Assembly: GCA_947471745.1 (NCBI GenBank)
Contig: CANJKZ010001109.1
Span: forward strand, 62,001 to 126,000
DNA from: Closterium sp. Naga37s-1
Lineage: Eukaryota; Streptophyta; Zygnematophyceae; Desmidiales; Closteriaceae
Reading direction: 5' to 3'
DNA length: 64,000 nt
The notes beneath the pieces were generated by a model, which searched no databases, was not told the origin of the DNA, and saw only the letters and a list, made by a program, of their open reading frames with translations. The position numbers and the translations under genes are program-made. This document shows, piece after piece, positions 1 through 10,211 of the stretch. Each line of letters starts with the position of its first letter. Position 1 is the stretch's first letter.

Positions 1-79
1 GGGTATGGCGACGCAAGCGCGAGGGCGCATGGTGGCGCGGAGAACGCGGGCGATTGGGGAAGGGCGGGCGAGGGCGCAC

Positions 80-192
80 CTCCTGGCGTTTTCGTCGAAG
101 GACACGGTGATGCCGGCGTTTTTCCGCTTGCGCTTATTAATGTACGGCATGAACGCGCCCGCCCCGCCCTCGTGCTCCTCGCCTCCATCCAT
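80..192 (-). CDS. RRP17/NOL12-like nucleolar protein, first exon (partial gene)
   Basis: The exon reads from an ATG at 192 to a donor AG|GTGCGC after position 80; the rest of the gene lies left of the window. It encodes 37 residues plus a split codon. After an acidic, glycine-rich start it carries KRKRKNAGITVSFDENARR, which resembles the opening of the RRP17/NOL12 (Nop25) family, where a basic stretch is followed by (V/I)xFDExxRR and then a YLTGFHKRK block. The expected next block would be in the following exon, outside the window. Known members are nucleolar proteins for 5'-end processing of pre-rRNA. The gene runs in the same direction as the TPR-SGNH gene to its right and starts 482 bp beyond that gene's stop. 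The family call rests on about 19 residues, so it is moderate only; another basic nucleolar protein is possible. Confidence 0.5.
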
Positions 193-673
193 GGCGCACG
201 GCTGATTGCTGCTTCGCGAGACACTGCTGCTGCGCGAGGTACGTGTGGTGGTATGTGTGGGGGCCGAACGGCAGACACAGGCGCAACAGCCCGAACCAAC
301 TTGAACACCTTAGTGCAAGGGAAATTTGAGACTCTCTATGCGATGATTCGGAACACTTGTCAACTGGTACACAACACTAGTAGCACAACAGTGGAACTCT
401 GGGTGCGTTGTTGAATTGTACGCTAAACTAAATCCAATGAAAAATGAGCCTAAATAGCGTCATACACACAATAGCCAACCAGCATTAACTTTCCTGTCAT
501 TGCTTCAAGCGAAGTGACTAGCACGTTTCACCTGATCTGATATCAGCCTATGTGAACCATCCCAATTCCCTGCCTTCACCACTTCTCCACACCTATGGTG
601 GATTGAACGGACCCTGTTTTGTACCGTACTCAATGAAACTCTCCGTGCATGAGTGATTCCGGTTGGAATAATG
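193..673. other. intergenic spacer between two minus-strand genes
   Basis: This stretch must hold the 3' end of the TPR-SGNH gene and the promoter of the RRP17-like gene. I see no convincing ORF, RNA gene or repeat in it. Confidence 0.5.
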
Positions 674-3600
674 TCACTCTGCATCGATGCGTGAGAGCTC
701 CTTGTCCAGGAGAGGCACGTAGAGAGGACTCATGTGCGTCCCATCAAACTCAAACTCACGCCGCAGCGACTCTGCATGGTGAGCGGGCGAGCAGGCGTTA
801 GCACAAGAACATGTAGTCGCTGTGTAAGGCATGCAATACACACTCAGGCACGACACGGAAAGAAGCACAGAAGCTACAAGTATAGCATACACTAATACAT
901 CACCACCGGCCCCATCCCCCACTCTATCTCCATCACACTCTCCCTTGTTCACCCTCCCGCAGCTCTCCCCACTGCTTAATGCCATTCAAACGCATAGTAC
1001 CTTGATCATCAGTGAGCAGGCCATTGAAAAATTCCAGCATGTGCAGTCGCCCCTCAGCAGCAGGGGAGGCTTTTGAGGCGCCTCAAAAGTCCTCTCCCCA
1101 CTGCTTTAAGCCATGGGCACGCACGCATACCTTGATCGTCAGTGAGCAGGCCATTGAAGAAGTCCAGCATGTGCAGTCGCCCCCCAGCAGCAGGGGAGGC
1201 AGCGGCAGCCAGGCAGCGGCGGCGCAGCGTGGCGTTGTAGATGCGCGCGAGCGGACGCGTCTCGGGGATGACTGAGGGCACGGGGTGCACGAAGATCTCA
1301 AAGGCGCGTGCTGCGATGAGCGAGAGCAGCACTGCGATGTAGATGTCCACTGTCACCTCCACTCCCTCCTCCACGTCCTGTTTGGTGAGACATTGGGAAG
1401 CACGGAGAGAAGAGAGGGAGGGAGGGAGCGTAAGGGTGGACGAGAAAGGCGGGATGGCAGCGCTGCGATGAGCGAGAGCAGCACTGAGATGTATATGTGG
1501 ACTGTCACCTCCACTCCCTCCTCCACGTCCTGCCGTGCGGGCAAGGAAACCGGAAAGCACGGAGAGAACAGGGGGATGGAGTGAAAGGGCGGACAGGAAA
1601 GGCGGTATTGCGGCCTGAGGCATGCAGTGAGGGGACGGCAGGTGCAGCCAGGGATTTACGCAGAGCGGCGAGCCGTGACACGGACTAGGCTGCACGGGAA
1701 GTGGTGTGGAGTGGTAATGCTGGAGGTTCAGAAGCAGCGCCAAGGGGGGAGCAGAGCGCAGGGGGGAAAACCATGGTGCGGGGCGTGGCGAGGGGGCTTG
1801 CCTTGTACTTGGTGCGATCGACAGAGATGAGGATGCCCTCCCTGCAGTCTATCTCCCCAAACAGCACCACCACCTCGCTGCCCTGGGGCACTCGCTGCAT
1901 GGCCCGGTGGAACGACGCCTGGATTGGTGCATGCATGCAGGGGAGGAGACGTGGTGGCGTGGCACGCAGGGGCAAGAGCAGAATGAGTGGGTGAGAGGGA
2001 TGAGAAAGCGAGAGCTAGGGGGATGCAGAAGTGAGGGCGAGAAGCGGAATAATATGAGCGGAAGCGGGATGGGAGGCGATGCGAATGCAGTGGGGTGATG
2101 ATTATGATGACCTTGGGGAAGAAGGTGGATTCAGGGCGCAGGTGCCACGCCTTGAGCCCCGTGATGAGCACCGGACACAGCAGCCGCGGCCGCCCCCTCA
2201 GCTGCACCACCCGCCACGCTGCCGCCATGCAGTGGCTGTCGCCTGGGGAGGGGTGATGGGGAAGGAATGGAGGGCGAAGAGAGGGAATGAAGACGTGCTT
2301 ATGGGACTATGCTGCTCGTGGCAGTGAGTGAGATGCTGGTGGAGAGATGGCGAAGGGGAGGAGCAATCTGCAATGCATTGAAGAATGGCGGCGAGGAGGC
2401 CAGGCAGGAAGAGACGAGGGGATGGAGGGAAACAGAAGGACGCTGGAATGGAGGGAACGGAACACATGGCAGACAGAGAGGGGAGGGAGCGAGGGAGAAG
2501 CAGGACTGACCAGCAAGGAACAGTGGCTTTGGTGCACTGTCGGAGAGGGAGTGGGGGATGGGGTACTGTGTGAGCAGCTGGAAGGCACAGCCAAAGTACG
2601 CCGCCTCGTTGCGAATGAGCGTCTGATGCAGGGGCGTAACCGAGGCCAGTCGTGCTCGCTCCACCAGCGCTCCCACCGCCTTGGCGCGCTGCACGGCCCC
2701 TCCCAGGAACAGCGCCTTCACTGTCGTCATCAGCAGCGCCAGCACGTCTAGTTGCTCTGAATTGTACTCCTCCTTACCCATTCCCACTCCTGCCACTTCC
2801 CCACCCTCGCCGCCACCGTCCCCCTTGCTATCTGCCCCATTGCTTTCTGCACCCCTACTGGCCACCCCGGCACTACCAGCCCCCAGCTCATCACAACCGC
2901 CCTCCTGTGCGCCCCCACCATCCCACCTCCGGAGGAACTCCAGCTGCACGCCCCGCTCATGTGGGCAGGGCGAAACATCCTCGCAGCTGCCCGGGTGGAG
3001 GGGCAGCCCTTCAAAGAACGGCAAGACTGAGCCAAGCGTGATGGGACCGAGGCGAAACCCAGGGCGTGCTTCGCAGAAGGAGCGTGCGAGGTGCAGCGCA
3101 GCACAGCCGTTGAGCATGACTTCATGCAGATGCAGCAGCGCCAGCACGTGACTGCTGCTCCCAGGAGCGAGCGCCACAGCCACCTGCATGAACTCACACG
3201 CGGCGTCCAACACACTGTGGTCCTTGCACGCTGAGGCGAAGAACACCAGCGCACGCGCCGTGTCCGCAGGGGCTCCTGCGCCGGCTCGCAGCTGGGAGAG
3301 CAGCAGGCGGCGAGCGGAGGCGTGGTGCTGCAGCACGTGGGCGATTTTTGCGCGAGCTGTGGAGTGCTGTGGGTGTGCTAGTAGCACGCGCAGATACGCC
3401 TTCATCGCCTCCTCCTCCTCCTGCATCCTCCCTCCTTCCCCCTCGCCACCCACCTCTTTCTTTGCACCCGAGCCTTCTGGGCGTTCCGCTGGGTTTCCCT
3501 GTGGTGTGTGAGTGCCTGCCTGTGCCTTCTTTTGTTGCAGCAGCACATCACCGTATAGCAGGAGAGCGCCCTCATGGTGCTCGTCGCCCTGCAGCACTCC

Positions 3601-6600
3601 CGCCACCACTGCTGCCGCCACGTCCACTGCCCCCGCCTGCAGCAACGCACGCCCACACTCCACCTTTATGTCATCCAATGAGACATCGCCATGTGGATCG
3701 CCCGCGTACGGACTGTCCACATCCCACGCTCCCCCGGCTCCGCCAGTCTTCATCCCTTCACCCTTCCCCGCCTTCCCCCCATCCCCCTCCTCTTCATCAT
3801 CCTCCTCCTCATCCTCGGGCAGACCAAACATTTCAGCCGCCTGCTGCCCGCTCACCCTAGCCCGGCGCATCATCCGTGCGGCACTCTGCTTGCTGCCCAG
3901 CACCCCCACCATGCCCCCCCCTCGCCCGCCCTTCCCCGCGCCCCTGCGCTTGCTGTGCTGCGGCCAGCCCTGCTTGGTCGCGAGGGAGAGGGCACGGTCA
4001 GCCAGGGGGAGTGCTTCAGTGGGTTGCTGCAGGTGCAGAGTGGCCTGCGCGAGGCGCAGGTGGAGGAGGGGGTCTGAGGGGTGTGCTGCCACGGCTGCCT
4101 GCAGCACTGGGAGAGCGCGGTCGTGGCGTGATATGGCCATGTGCATGGCCGCTAGTGGGGGGGGGGAGGGCGGAGAGGGGTAGGGGAAGAGCGTGAGGAG
4201 AGAAGGGATGGGATGGGATGAATGCAGCAGCATGGAAGTGATCCATGTGCATATGGAGACTAGGCAGGCGAGTGATGGGAGAAATGCATTGTGCAAACCC
4301 TTACTCCCCTCCACGTCCCCTCTCCACGTCCCCTCTCCACGTCCCTTCTCCACGTCCCCTCTCCACATCCCCTCTCCACGTCCCCTCTCCACGTCCCCTC
4401 TTCACGCCCCCTCTCCACGTCCCCTCTTCACGTCCCCTCTCCACGTCCCCTCTCCACGCCCCCTCTCCACGTCCCCTCTCACCCAGCGCCCTGTAGGCGA
4501 GCTTGAGGTTGGGCACCACCGCGAGCAGCTCATTCGCCAGCAGCATGGCGTGCTGCCATGGGGGGAGGGCGAGGGGGGAGTGAAGTTGGGGTTTGGTGGG
4601 GTGGGTGGGGGGAAGACGAGTAAGGGGAGAGGCACAGTGGAGGAATAGTGGTGTGAAACTGAACGCAATACATAGCTGTGATCTGCTAAAGGGGAACGAT
4701 GAGGAACTCACAGGTCAACCAATGCCACCCAAGCTACTTCTCAACCCTCGTTCCTTTCCACCATTCACACTAACTGCCCAAGCGAATGAGATAGATTGCA
4801 AGCTCAGAACGACACCCCTGGAAAATGCACGACCGAACAACCAAGGGACAGTAGCACGGCGCTGGCAGGAGGCCCCCTACTCCTCCTCCTCAATTCCAAC
4901 CCCCACCCCGTCCGTGCCCCACACTCCAACAGCCATCGTACCTTGTACTGGCCCTTCCTCTGCGCCTGCAGCAGCTGCTGTGCTGCATGCCGCACCAGCG
5001 GCAGCGCGAGGGGCGACTGGCGGAGACAGGGATCAGGCACCAAAGGGGAGAACGGGAGAGTGCAGGAAAAGATTAAGTAGGGGTGGAGGGCTGAGAGGTG
5101 GTGCGTGAGTGAAGCGGAACAGGGGCTTGGAGTAAGGGCAGGCGAGGACGAGGGGGTGCAGCAGGCGTGTGGAGTGGGTGGGAGGTGAGACAGAGGTGCG
5201 GCAAGAAGAGCAGAGTAAACGACACGCGGGTACACGGCCTGACCTGTGCGTGTGAAGCAGCTGTGGTGCGCTGGGTGGTGGCGGCAGGGGAAGAGGGCAC
5301 CGATGTCACAGGTGATGAGCTTGAGAGGTGCTTCGCGAATGCTGAGGGGATGGACGGTGCAGGAGCAGGCGGAGGCGCGGTGGTTTGAGAAGCTGAGGGA
5401 GGGGAGCGTGTGGGGGGGCCAGCAGTTGGTGCGGTGGCGGCACCATGGTCGGGAGGTTGCACTGGGGATTTTCCACTGTTCGCCGCCCCCTGTTGCTGCT
5501 GCTGCGGAGGCGATGGCTTGTGCGGTGATGGCTTGTGGCGGACGAAGAGGTCATCCCTGGAGGGTGGGGCATGCAGGCACGGAAGAGGACGTCAGAGAGC
5601 AGCAGGCAGGTATTTGGGTGGTTACATGCATCGAAAGAGTGAGGGGTGCATAGAGCAGGGAGGATGACTCCAGAAGAAGGTGTGGTGAATAGTGGGAGGT
5701 GAGAAGGTGATGGCACACGTGGTGCACGGGCACACGTGGTGCATGGGCACACGTGGTGCACGGGCACACGTGGTGCATGGGCACACGTGGTGCATGGTCA
5801 CACGTGGTGCACGGGCACACGTGGTGCACGGGCACACGTGGTGCATGGTCACACGTGGTGCACGGGCACACGTGGTGCATGGTCACACGTGGTGCATGGT
5901 CACACGTGGTGCATGGTCACACGTGGTGCATGGTCACACGTGGTGCATGGTCACACGTGGTGCATGGTCACACGTGGTGCATGGTCACACGTGGTGCATG
6001 GTCACACGTGGTGCATGGGCACACGTGGTGCACGGGCACACGTGGTGCATGGGCACACGTGGTGCATGGTCACAGGTGGTGCATGGTCACACGTGGTGCA
6101 TGGTCACACGTGGTGCATGTGCGCATGGCTTGTGGCTTGCTGCGATGGTATTAGCACAAGCTGTGACTCACAGGTCTTGCACTGCCTTGCTCAGCGCTGT
6201 GCTGCCACCCACCTCTTGACCTCTGCATGGCATGGCAGCGGGAAGGATGGGGAACCGGAGGGAGAGTGGCGGGTTGGAGGGGCGCAGTTGCATGAGACGG
6301 GAGGCACGGGGCCGGGAGGAAAGCCGGGAGAAAAGGGACGACTGCGCACATCCGCATCTACAGAGTGTGTATGGCATGGCGGAATTTGGCGATGAGGCAG
6401 GGCGCGTGGGCACGGAGCATGGGTGATGGAGCATGGGTGATGGAGCATGGGTGGGTAGGGCCGGCTCACCTTGATTTGTGGAGTGAGAGAAGTGAGGGCG
6501 AGAGAGGGGCGTGGGAGGGGTGCTGGTGGGGATGTGGCGGGTCGGGGTGGTTGGGTAGTACGGAGGGGTGTGAGGGGCACGGGGTGACACGGAAGGGAGG

Positions 6601-6769
6601 AGAGAGAGAGAGGGGGTGAGCATGCCGCAAGGGCGGCAAGAATGGGCGAGGAGATATGGTTGCAGTGGCATGGGGACGGAGGTGGGACGGAGCACGAGGG
6701 GAGTGAAACAAGGGAGTAGGGAAGGACGGTGGGGGGAGAGCATGAGATGGCAGTGGGAGATGAAAGAGG

Positions 6770-6843
<74 letters not shown>

Positions 6844-7274
6844 ACCTTGGCATTGAAAGCGGAGGCGAACCGCTGGTGGGGAAGGGGTGCAGGTGGGACA
6901 GGGGGCCAGGAGGGGGAGAGGCGAGGAGGCGCGGTTGAGTTGAGTGAACGGCGTTAGATGCGATTACACACAGGAAGGGAGGCGGGGCACATGCGATGCC
7001 AGGATAATCGGACGGGTGATGAGTGAGAGTACGGAGTGAAACGGGGGAGTGAGAGTGGGAGAGTGAGCGTGAGAGAGCGCGGATGCCGCATGTCTCGTCA
7101 CTTTGCGGAGCTGCTACCCTCGACCCTCCTACGCGCACATCCCCTCACCGCGATGAGCTCCCCCGCTGTCCGCACGGCGCTCGTGCCGCCTGCGCTCGTC
7201 GCGGCCGCGCGATCCGCGACCACAGCGATGAGCGTGAATTGCGGATCGCCGTCCCAGTGCGCATACACCTTCAT
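674..7274 (-). CDS. TPR protein with C-terminal SGNH-hydrolase-like domain (12 exons)
   Basis: Exons in transcript order: 7274-7149, 6872-6846, 6522-6470, 6222-6172, 5556-5244, 5016-4942, 4552-4483, 4151-2511, 2242-2112, 1918-1802, 1377-1131, 771-674. They total 2949 nt with consistent phases and give 982 residues, which supports the model strongly. The N-terminus (MKVYAHWDGDPQFTL) fits a plant TPR family as I recall it. A low-complexity Ser/Pro stretch (about 100-190) precedes helical repeats from about 191 to 780, interrupted by an acidic insert. The C-terminus shows SGNH blocks: GDSHC near 785, FGEIDCREG near 849 and DGTHMSP near 960, carrying the expected nucleophile Ser and Asp/His pair. 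The likely role is a TPR-scaffolded esterase or transferase, substrate unknown. Exon 2 is a 27-nt microexon. The intron after exon 10 starts with GC, not GT. Several introns carry minisatellites, and exons 1 and 11 have partial duplicate copies. Confidence 0.85.
963..1200. repeat. direct duplication of the 3' part of exon 11, joined at a 20-bp palindrome
   Basis: Copy 963-1070 repeats 1092-1200, which holds the real end of exon 11 and its GT donor. Between them lies CTTTTGAGGCGCCTCAAAAG (1070-1089), a perfect palindrome. On the minus strand the extra copy still reads RLHMLEFFNGLLTDDQ and still ends in AAG|GTACT, so it has a donor but no acceptor. Confidence 0.85.
1309..1567. repeat. direct duplication of the 5' part of exon 11
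   Basis: Copy 1309-1407 contains the real start of exon 11, DVEEGVEVTVDIYIAVL on the minus strand. Copy 1462-1567 repeats the intron end, the CAG acceptor and the same peptide with two changes (DVEEGVEVTVHIYISVL). Reading then leaves the conserved sequence, so this copy has an acceptor but no matching donor. Confidence 0.8.
4309..4480. repeat. 13-bp minisatellite, unit CCCTCTCCACGTC
   Basis: About 13 imperfect copies sit inside the intron between exons 7 and 8 of the TPR-SGNH gene. The apparent ORFs here come only from the repeat. Confidence 0.9.
5707..6120. repeat. 17-bp minisatellite, unit CACACGTGGTGCATGGT
   Basis: About 24 copies fill most of the intron between exons 4 and 5 of the TPR-SGNH gene. 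Two base positions vary among copies (ATGGT, ATGGG, ACGGG). Almost every unit carries CACGTG, the palindromic core bound by bHLH and bZIP factors. Confidence 0.95.
6769..6845. repeat. (GGGCAT)n microsatellite
   Basis: About twelve perfect hexamers lie directly beside the donor of the 27-nt microexon of the TPR-SGNH gene. Confidence 0.95.
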
Positions 7275-7505
7275 CCCCGCTCGCCGCTTCGGATCGGAAC
7301 TGTCACGAGTTAACCTCACACACGCCTTGTTTTGAGGCGCCTCAAAAGCCGTCCCAGTGCGCGTACCCCTTCATCCCCGCGCCGCCGCTTCTGATCGGAA
7401 CTGTCACGAATTCGCCTCACACGCGCCGTCTGAGTCGACCCGTGAGTCACCTCGCTTCTAATCGAAAGCCTCACGCGTTAACTACACACACGCCTTCTTT
7501 CCTAC
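7251..7505. repeat. triplicated exon-1/5'-leader fragment with palindromic junction
   Basis: The 7251-7329 segment holds the start codon and first codons of the TPR-SGNH gene. It recurs at 7350-7428 and, more weakly, at 7440-7497. The first two copies are separated by the perfect palindrome TTTTGAGGCGCCTCAAAA (7330-7347). Between the second and third lies GAGTCGAC followed by GAGTCACCTCG, a decayed match to the palindrome copy near 26214. Confidence 0.8.
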
Positions 7506-7507
7506 GG

Positions 7508-7650
7508 CTCGCTATATTTCACGACGTGGAGCTGCCTCGACGTTCACGAGAACTCTTTCAAAGGCCTTTGAAAGACGACTCCTCGTGCTCGCTCGCGAGA
7601 TAACAACGACGGAGCTGAGCTGCCCCGATGTTCACGCGGCTGACGGGCAC
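7508..7650. repeat. second local duplication around a 22-bp palindrome
   Basis: A fragment reading ACGACGTGGAGCTGCC at about 7522 recurs in altered form near 7600. Between the copies, 7554-7575 is a perfect palindrome with core CTTTCAAAGGCCTTTGAAAG. Confidence 0.65.
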
Positions 7651-7689
7651 ACCGCATCCGGCATCGTCGGTGCTGTGGGAATGGGGTAG

Positions 7690-8154
7690 AAGTAGAGCTG
7701 GAAATGGTCGTTTTCAATCAATTGACGTGCTGCGCGTAAAAAACCAGCTTATAACGTACAATGTCACAAACGCGTGTCGCCCTTGTGCGACTTTTAATGT
7801 ATTTTTCATTTGTCAGCGTGAAACGCGCTGATGTCGCGGACGAGTTGCGTATCGACCCGTCATTGTCAACAACTCTGTACGCGGTTCGGAATGTCAATGC
7901 ACCTGGACATTCCACACTAAAAATCTCGCGCGGGAAATACTTCCGCTCGTCAAAACCCCACCCGAACCAGACAGTTGAAGAAACAGGTGTTCAGTCAAGT
8001 TTGAAATCCAATCAAATGAGCACAGCTGTAAATTTCGCCTGGTCGCACAGTTTCGTGATACACTCATTTTTTGTGACGCGAGATTGCAAAAATGTGTAGA
8101 CGCGACTCGGAAAAAAGGGGATTGAGACACAAGTGTCTCCACAGGAACGCGCCC
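7690..8154 (-). mobile_element. PIF/Harbinger-type MITE, copy 1 (left end decayed)
   Basis: On the minus strand this begins GGGCGCGTTCCTGTGGAGAC at 8154 and matches the elements at 18483-18945 and 46807-47313 along its length. The left inverted repeat is barely recognisable, so the start is approximate. It lies in the shared upstream region of the TPR-SGNH and HNH genes. Confidence 0.7.
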
Positions 8155-8418
8155 TAAGTCGGCCCTACGTCTCCCCGCTACATCATATCCCCTCACCTAC
8201 TCTCATCCCCCCACAACCACCCACGCCAATCCCCGCCCCGCGATCCACGCTCCCGCGACTCGCGCTGCTGTAGCTGAAGCGAGCGAGCGGGAGTGGCGGC
8301 CACCGCGAAGCACGCACCACGCCGCACACCGCATACCGCTCGCAGCACGGCAGTAGCATAAAGCGGCGGCCCGTCTCGTGGGGTGAAGGGCGGGGGCGGC
8401 GAGGGGCGAGGGTGAGGC

Positions 8419-10180
8419 ATGGAGGACGCGATGCCGGCCGGCGGGTGGACGGACGCCGAGGCCACGGGCGCCGGCGCGTCGAGCAGACCGGATGGCGCGG
8501 GCGACACGCAGGGGTCGCAGTGCGACGGGCGACGGCTGCGATTCTTCGACCATGCGATGCGCAAGGCGTGCTGGGAGAAGGCGGACGTGGTGCCTGGGCG
8601 ACACCCGGACAGGTGTGCGACTGCCGCAAATGCCACCTGCTCTCACATCCCCTCTCTTCCTGCCTCGTCACTTCTTTTGTCCTCTTCTTCTCGCCCTTCG
8701 CCCCTCGCCTGGCCTCGCAAGATCCCTCCCCGCCACGTGCAACGTTGACGGCCCCGGATGGCGAGGTGACCTTAGAGTTCGCCCCAAAAGTCACCTCGTC
8801 TCTCCCCGCCACGTGCGGCGCGCATTGTCCGGGGTGGCAGGTGGCGCGTGGACGCGGCGGGCAACACGGTGGGGCGGCGGTTCAACGCGTGCATGGGGTG
8901 CCTGTGCTAAGAGTTCGACCACATCGTGCCCTTCTCCAAGGGTGAGTGAGACCACATCGTGCCCTTCTCGAAAGGTGAGACGCACGTGCCGCAAGAGAGG
9001 TGCAACGCAAGAGAGGCGTGAAACAGGCGTGCAGCGCGAGGTTGAGGGGTTGAGGTTGAGGGGGGCGGAGGGGTTGAGGGGGGCGGAGTGAGCAGCAGCA
9101 GTGGTGCAGATCGGTAACGATGTGACGCGGTGACCGTTCCGCGCATGTGCATGTGCTTCTCATTGTGTGCTTGCTTCTAGCACCAGCAAAGTTCCCAACC
9201 GCATGTGCTTGCTTGCTCCTATGCACTGCACCCACCATCCACATGCCTGCACCTCCTCCTGTGCGTCATCCGTGCACCACTGCTCCATCCCTGCCCTCCC
9301 CCCCATGCCCCTGCACGGGAGCAGGCGGGGCGACCTCGGTGGAGAATTGTCAGCTGCTGCAGACGCGGGTGAACCGGTTCAAGTCAGACAAGGACCAGCT
9401 CTCACCACAGGAATACTCCCATGCCTCCTGCCACCTCACCCTCACTGGTAACCTTTGCCCCTTGTTCCTACCTCCTTGCGCCTTGCTCGCTCCCTGCTCC
9501 CTGCTCCCTGCTCCCTGCTCCCTGCTCCCTGCTCCCTGCTCCCTGCCCATGGTGTCCCTGCTTCGAGGTGGTCTGTGAGTTGACTCCAAGCTGGTTTTAT
9601 CATGTCTCCTGTCACCTCGCTCTTGATAGTAGCGCTTCCTCCTCGCTCCATGCTCCTCCGTTCTTTGCACCACAACACATCCTCCACTTCACCACCACCA
9701 GATACATCACTCTCACCGCTCAAGTCCCCCATTCTTCCCACCCACATCTTCCTTTTCCCCCTCTCCACTCCTCATTCCACCCCATCCCACCCCTCCCCTG
9801 CCCCCTCCCTCGCATACCCCCGGCATGACTGCAAGGGCAGACAGGGACCTGGATGTGGTAGAGATGGCGGTGTACGATGATGTGGTGCGCCCGGGCATCC
9901 TTTACCCCCTCTCCACCCACCCCCTCATGCCAACCCACCACACACCCCACTCCTCGTGTCTCCCCCTCCACGGGCAGACAAGGATCTGGATCTGGTGGAG
10001 ATGGCGGTGTACGGCGATGTGGTGCGGCCGGGCATGCAGTGCCGCGTCACCACGGTCGCCGAGGCCATGGGCGTGCTGCCCCCTGCCCCGCGCCGCCGCC
10101 CCACCAAGCCCCAGCAGCAGTACGGCGCGTGCCACTGGCCCGGTGCTGCCAGTGAGCAGGCGCAGGGGAGCCTGTCCTGA
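8419..10180 (+). CDS. plant-type HNH endonuclease-domain protein (4 exons, one in-frame stop)
   Basis: Exons 8419-8612, 8841-8941, 9325-9447 and 9978-10180 join with consistent phases to 207 codons. The product resembles a plant HNH family that is small and poorly characterised. It has FFDHAMRKACWEKADVVPGR before a zinc-ribbon/HNH core: C82-x2-C85-x-C87, then D91-H92-IVPFSKGG, VENCQLLQTRVNRFKSDKD and a C-terminal DLVEMAVYGDV block. Binding or cutting of nucleic acid is the family expectation. A TAA at 8908-8910 falls at codon 88, between C87 and the EFDHIVP motif, where relatives have an aromatic or His residue. The frame is otherwise intact, so this is a very recent pseudogene, a read or assembly error, or an unusual allele. 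Exon edges of exons 2, 3 and 4 all have partial duplicate copies in the adjoining introns. Confidence 0.75.
8725..8845. repeat. duplicated acceptor region of HNH exon 2 around a decayed palindrome
   Basis: The CTCCCCGCCACGTGC segment at 8725 recurs at 8802 and runs into the real acceptor GGTGGCAG|GTGG. Between the copies, 8764-8796 is an imperfect palindrome with arms AGGTGAC and GTCACCT around a TTAGAG...CCAAAA core, matching the perfect palindromes elsewhere in the window. Confidence 0.65.
8911..8981. repeat. tandem duplication of the HNH exon 2 / intron boundary
   Basis: The exon end encoding DHIVPFSK plus its GTGAGT donor is repeated head to tail within the next 32 bp (8950-8981), giving a second donor (AAAG|GTGAGA). 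Use of the second donor would add a short stretch of sequence and could change the frame. Confidence 0.8.
9418..9628. repeat. duplicated end of HNH exon 3
   Basis: The exon end at 9418-9447 (CCTCCTGCCACCTCACC) recurs at 9600-9628 with a few changes. Just before the second copy, 9569-9597 (AGGTGGTCTGTGAGTTGACT and on) aligns with the palindrome family, though much decayed. Confidence 0.55.
9487..9546. repeat. (TGCTCCC)n short tandem repeat
   Basis: About eight heptamer copies lie in intron 3 of the HNH gene. Confidence 0.9.
9836..10035. repeat. duplicated start of HNH exon 4
   Basis: 9841-9897 repeats the real exon 4 start at 9978, with its own GGGCAG acceptor. It encodes DLDVVEMAVYDDVVRPGI against the real DLDLVEMAVYGDVVRPGM, then loses similarity. 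It is thus an upstream decoy acceptor with in-frame coding sequence. Confidence 0.85.
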
Positions 10181-10211
10181 TGGGTGAGTGGCGTGCGAGC
10201 GGGCAGCAGAG

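Noticed and set aside
5692-6395. Plus-strand ORFs of 130-220 codons with repeated GAWSHVVHGHTWC-type peptides
   Set aside because: They follow only from the 17-bp repeat, which lies in an intron of the opposite-strand gene.
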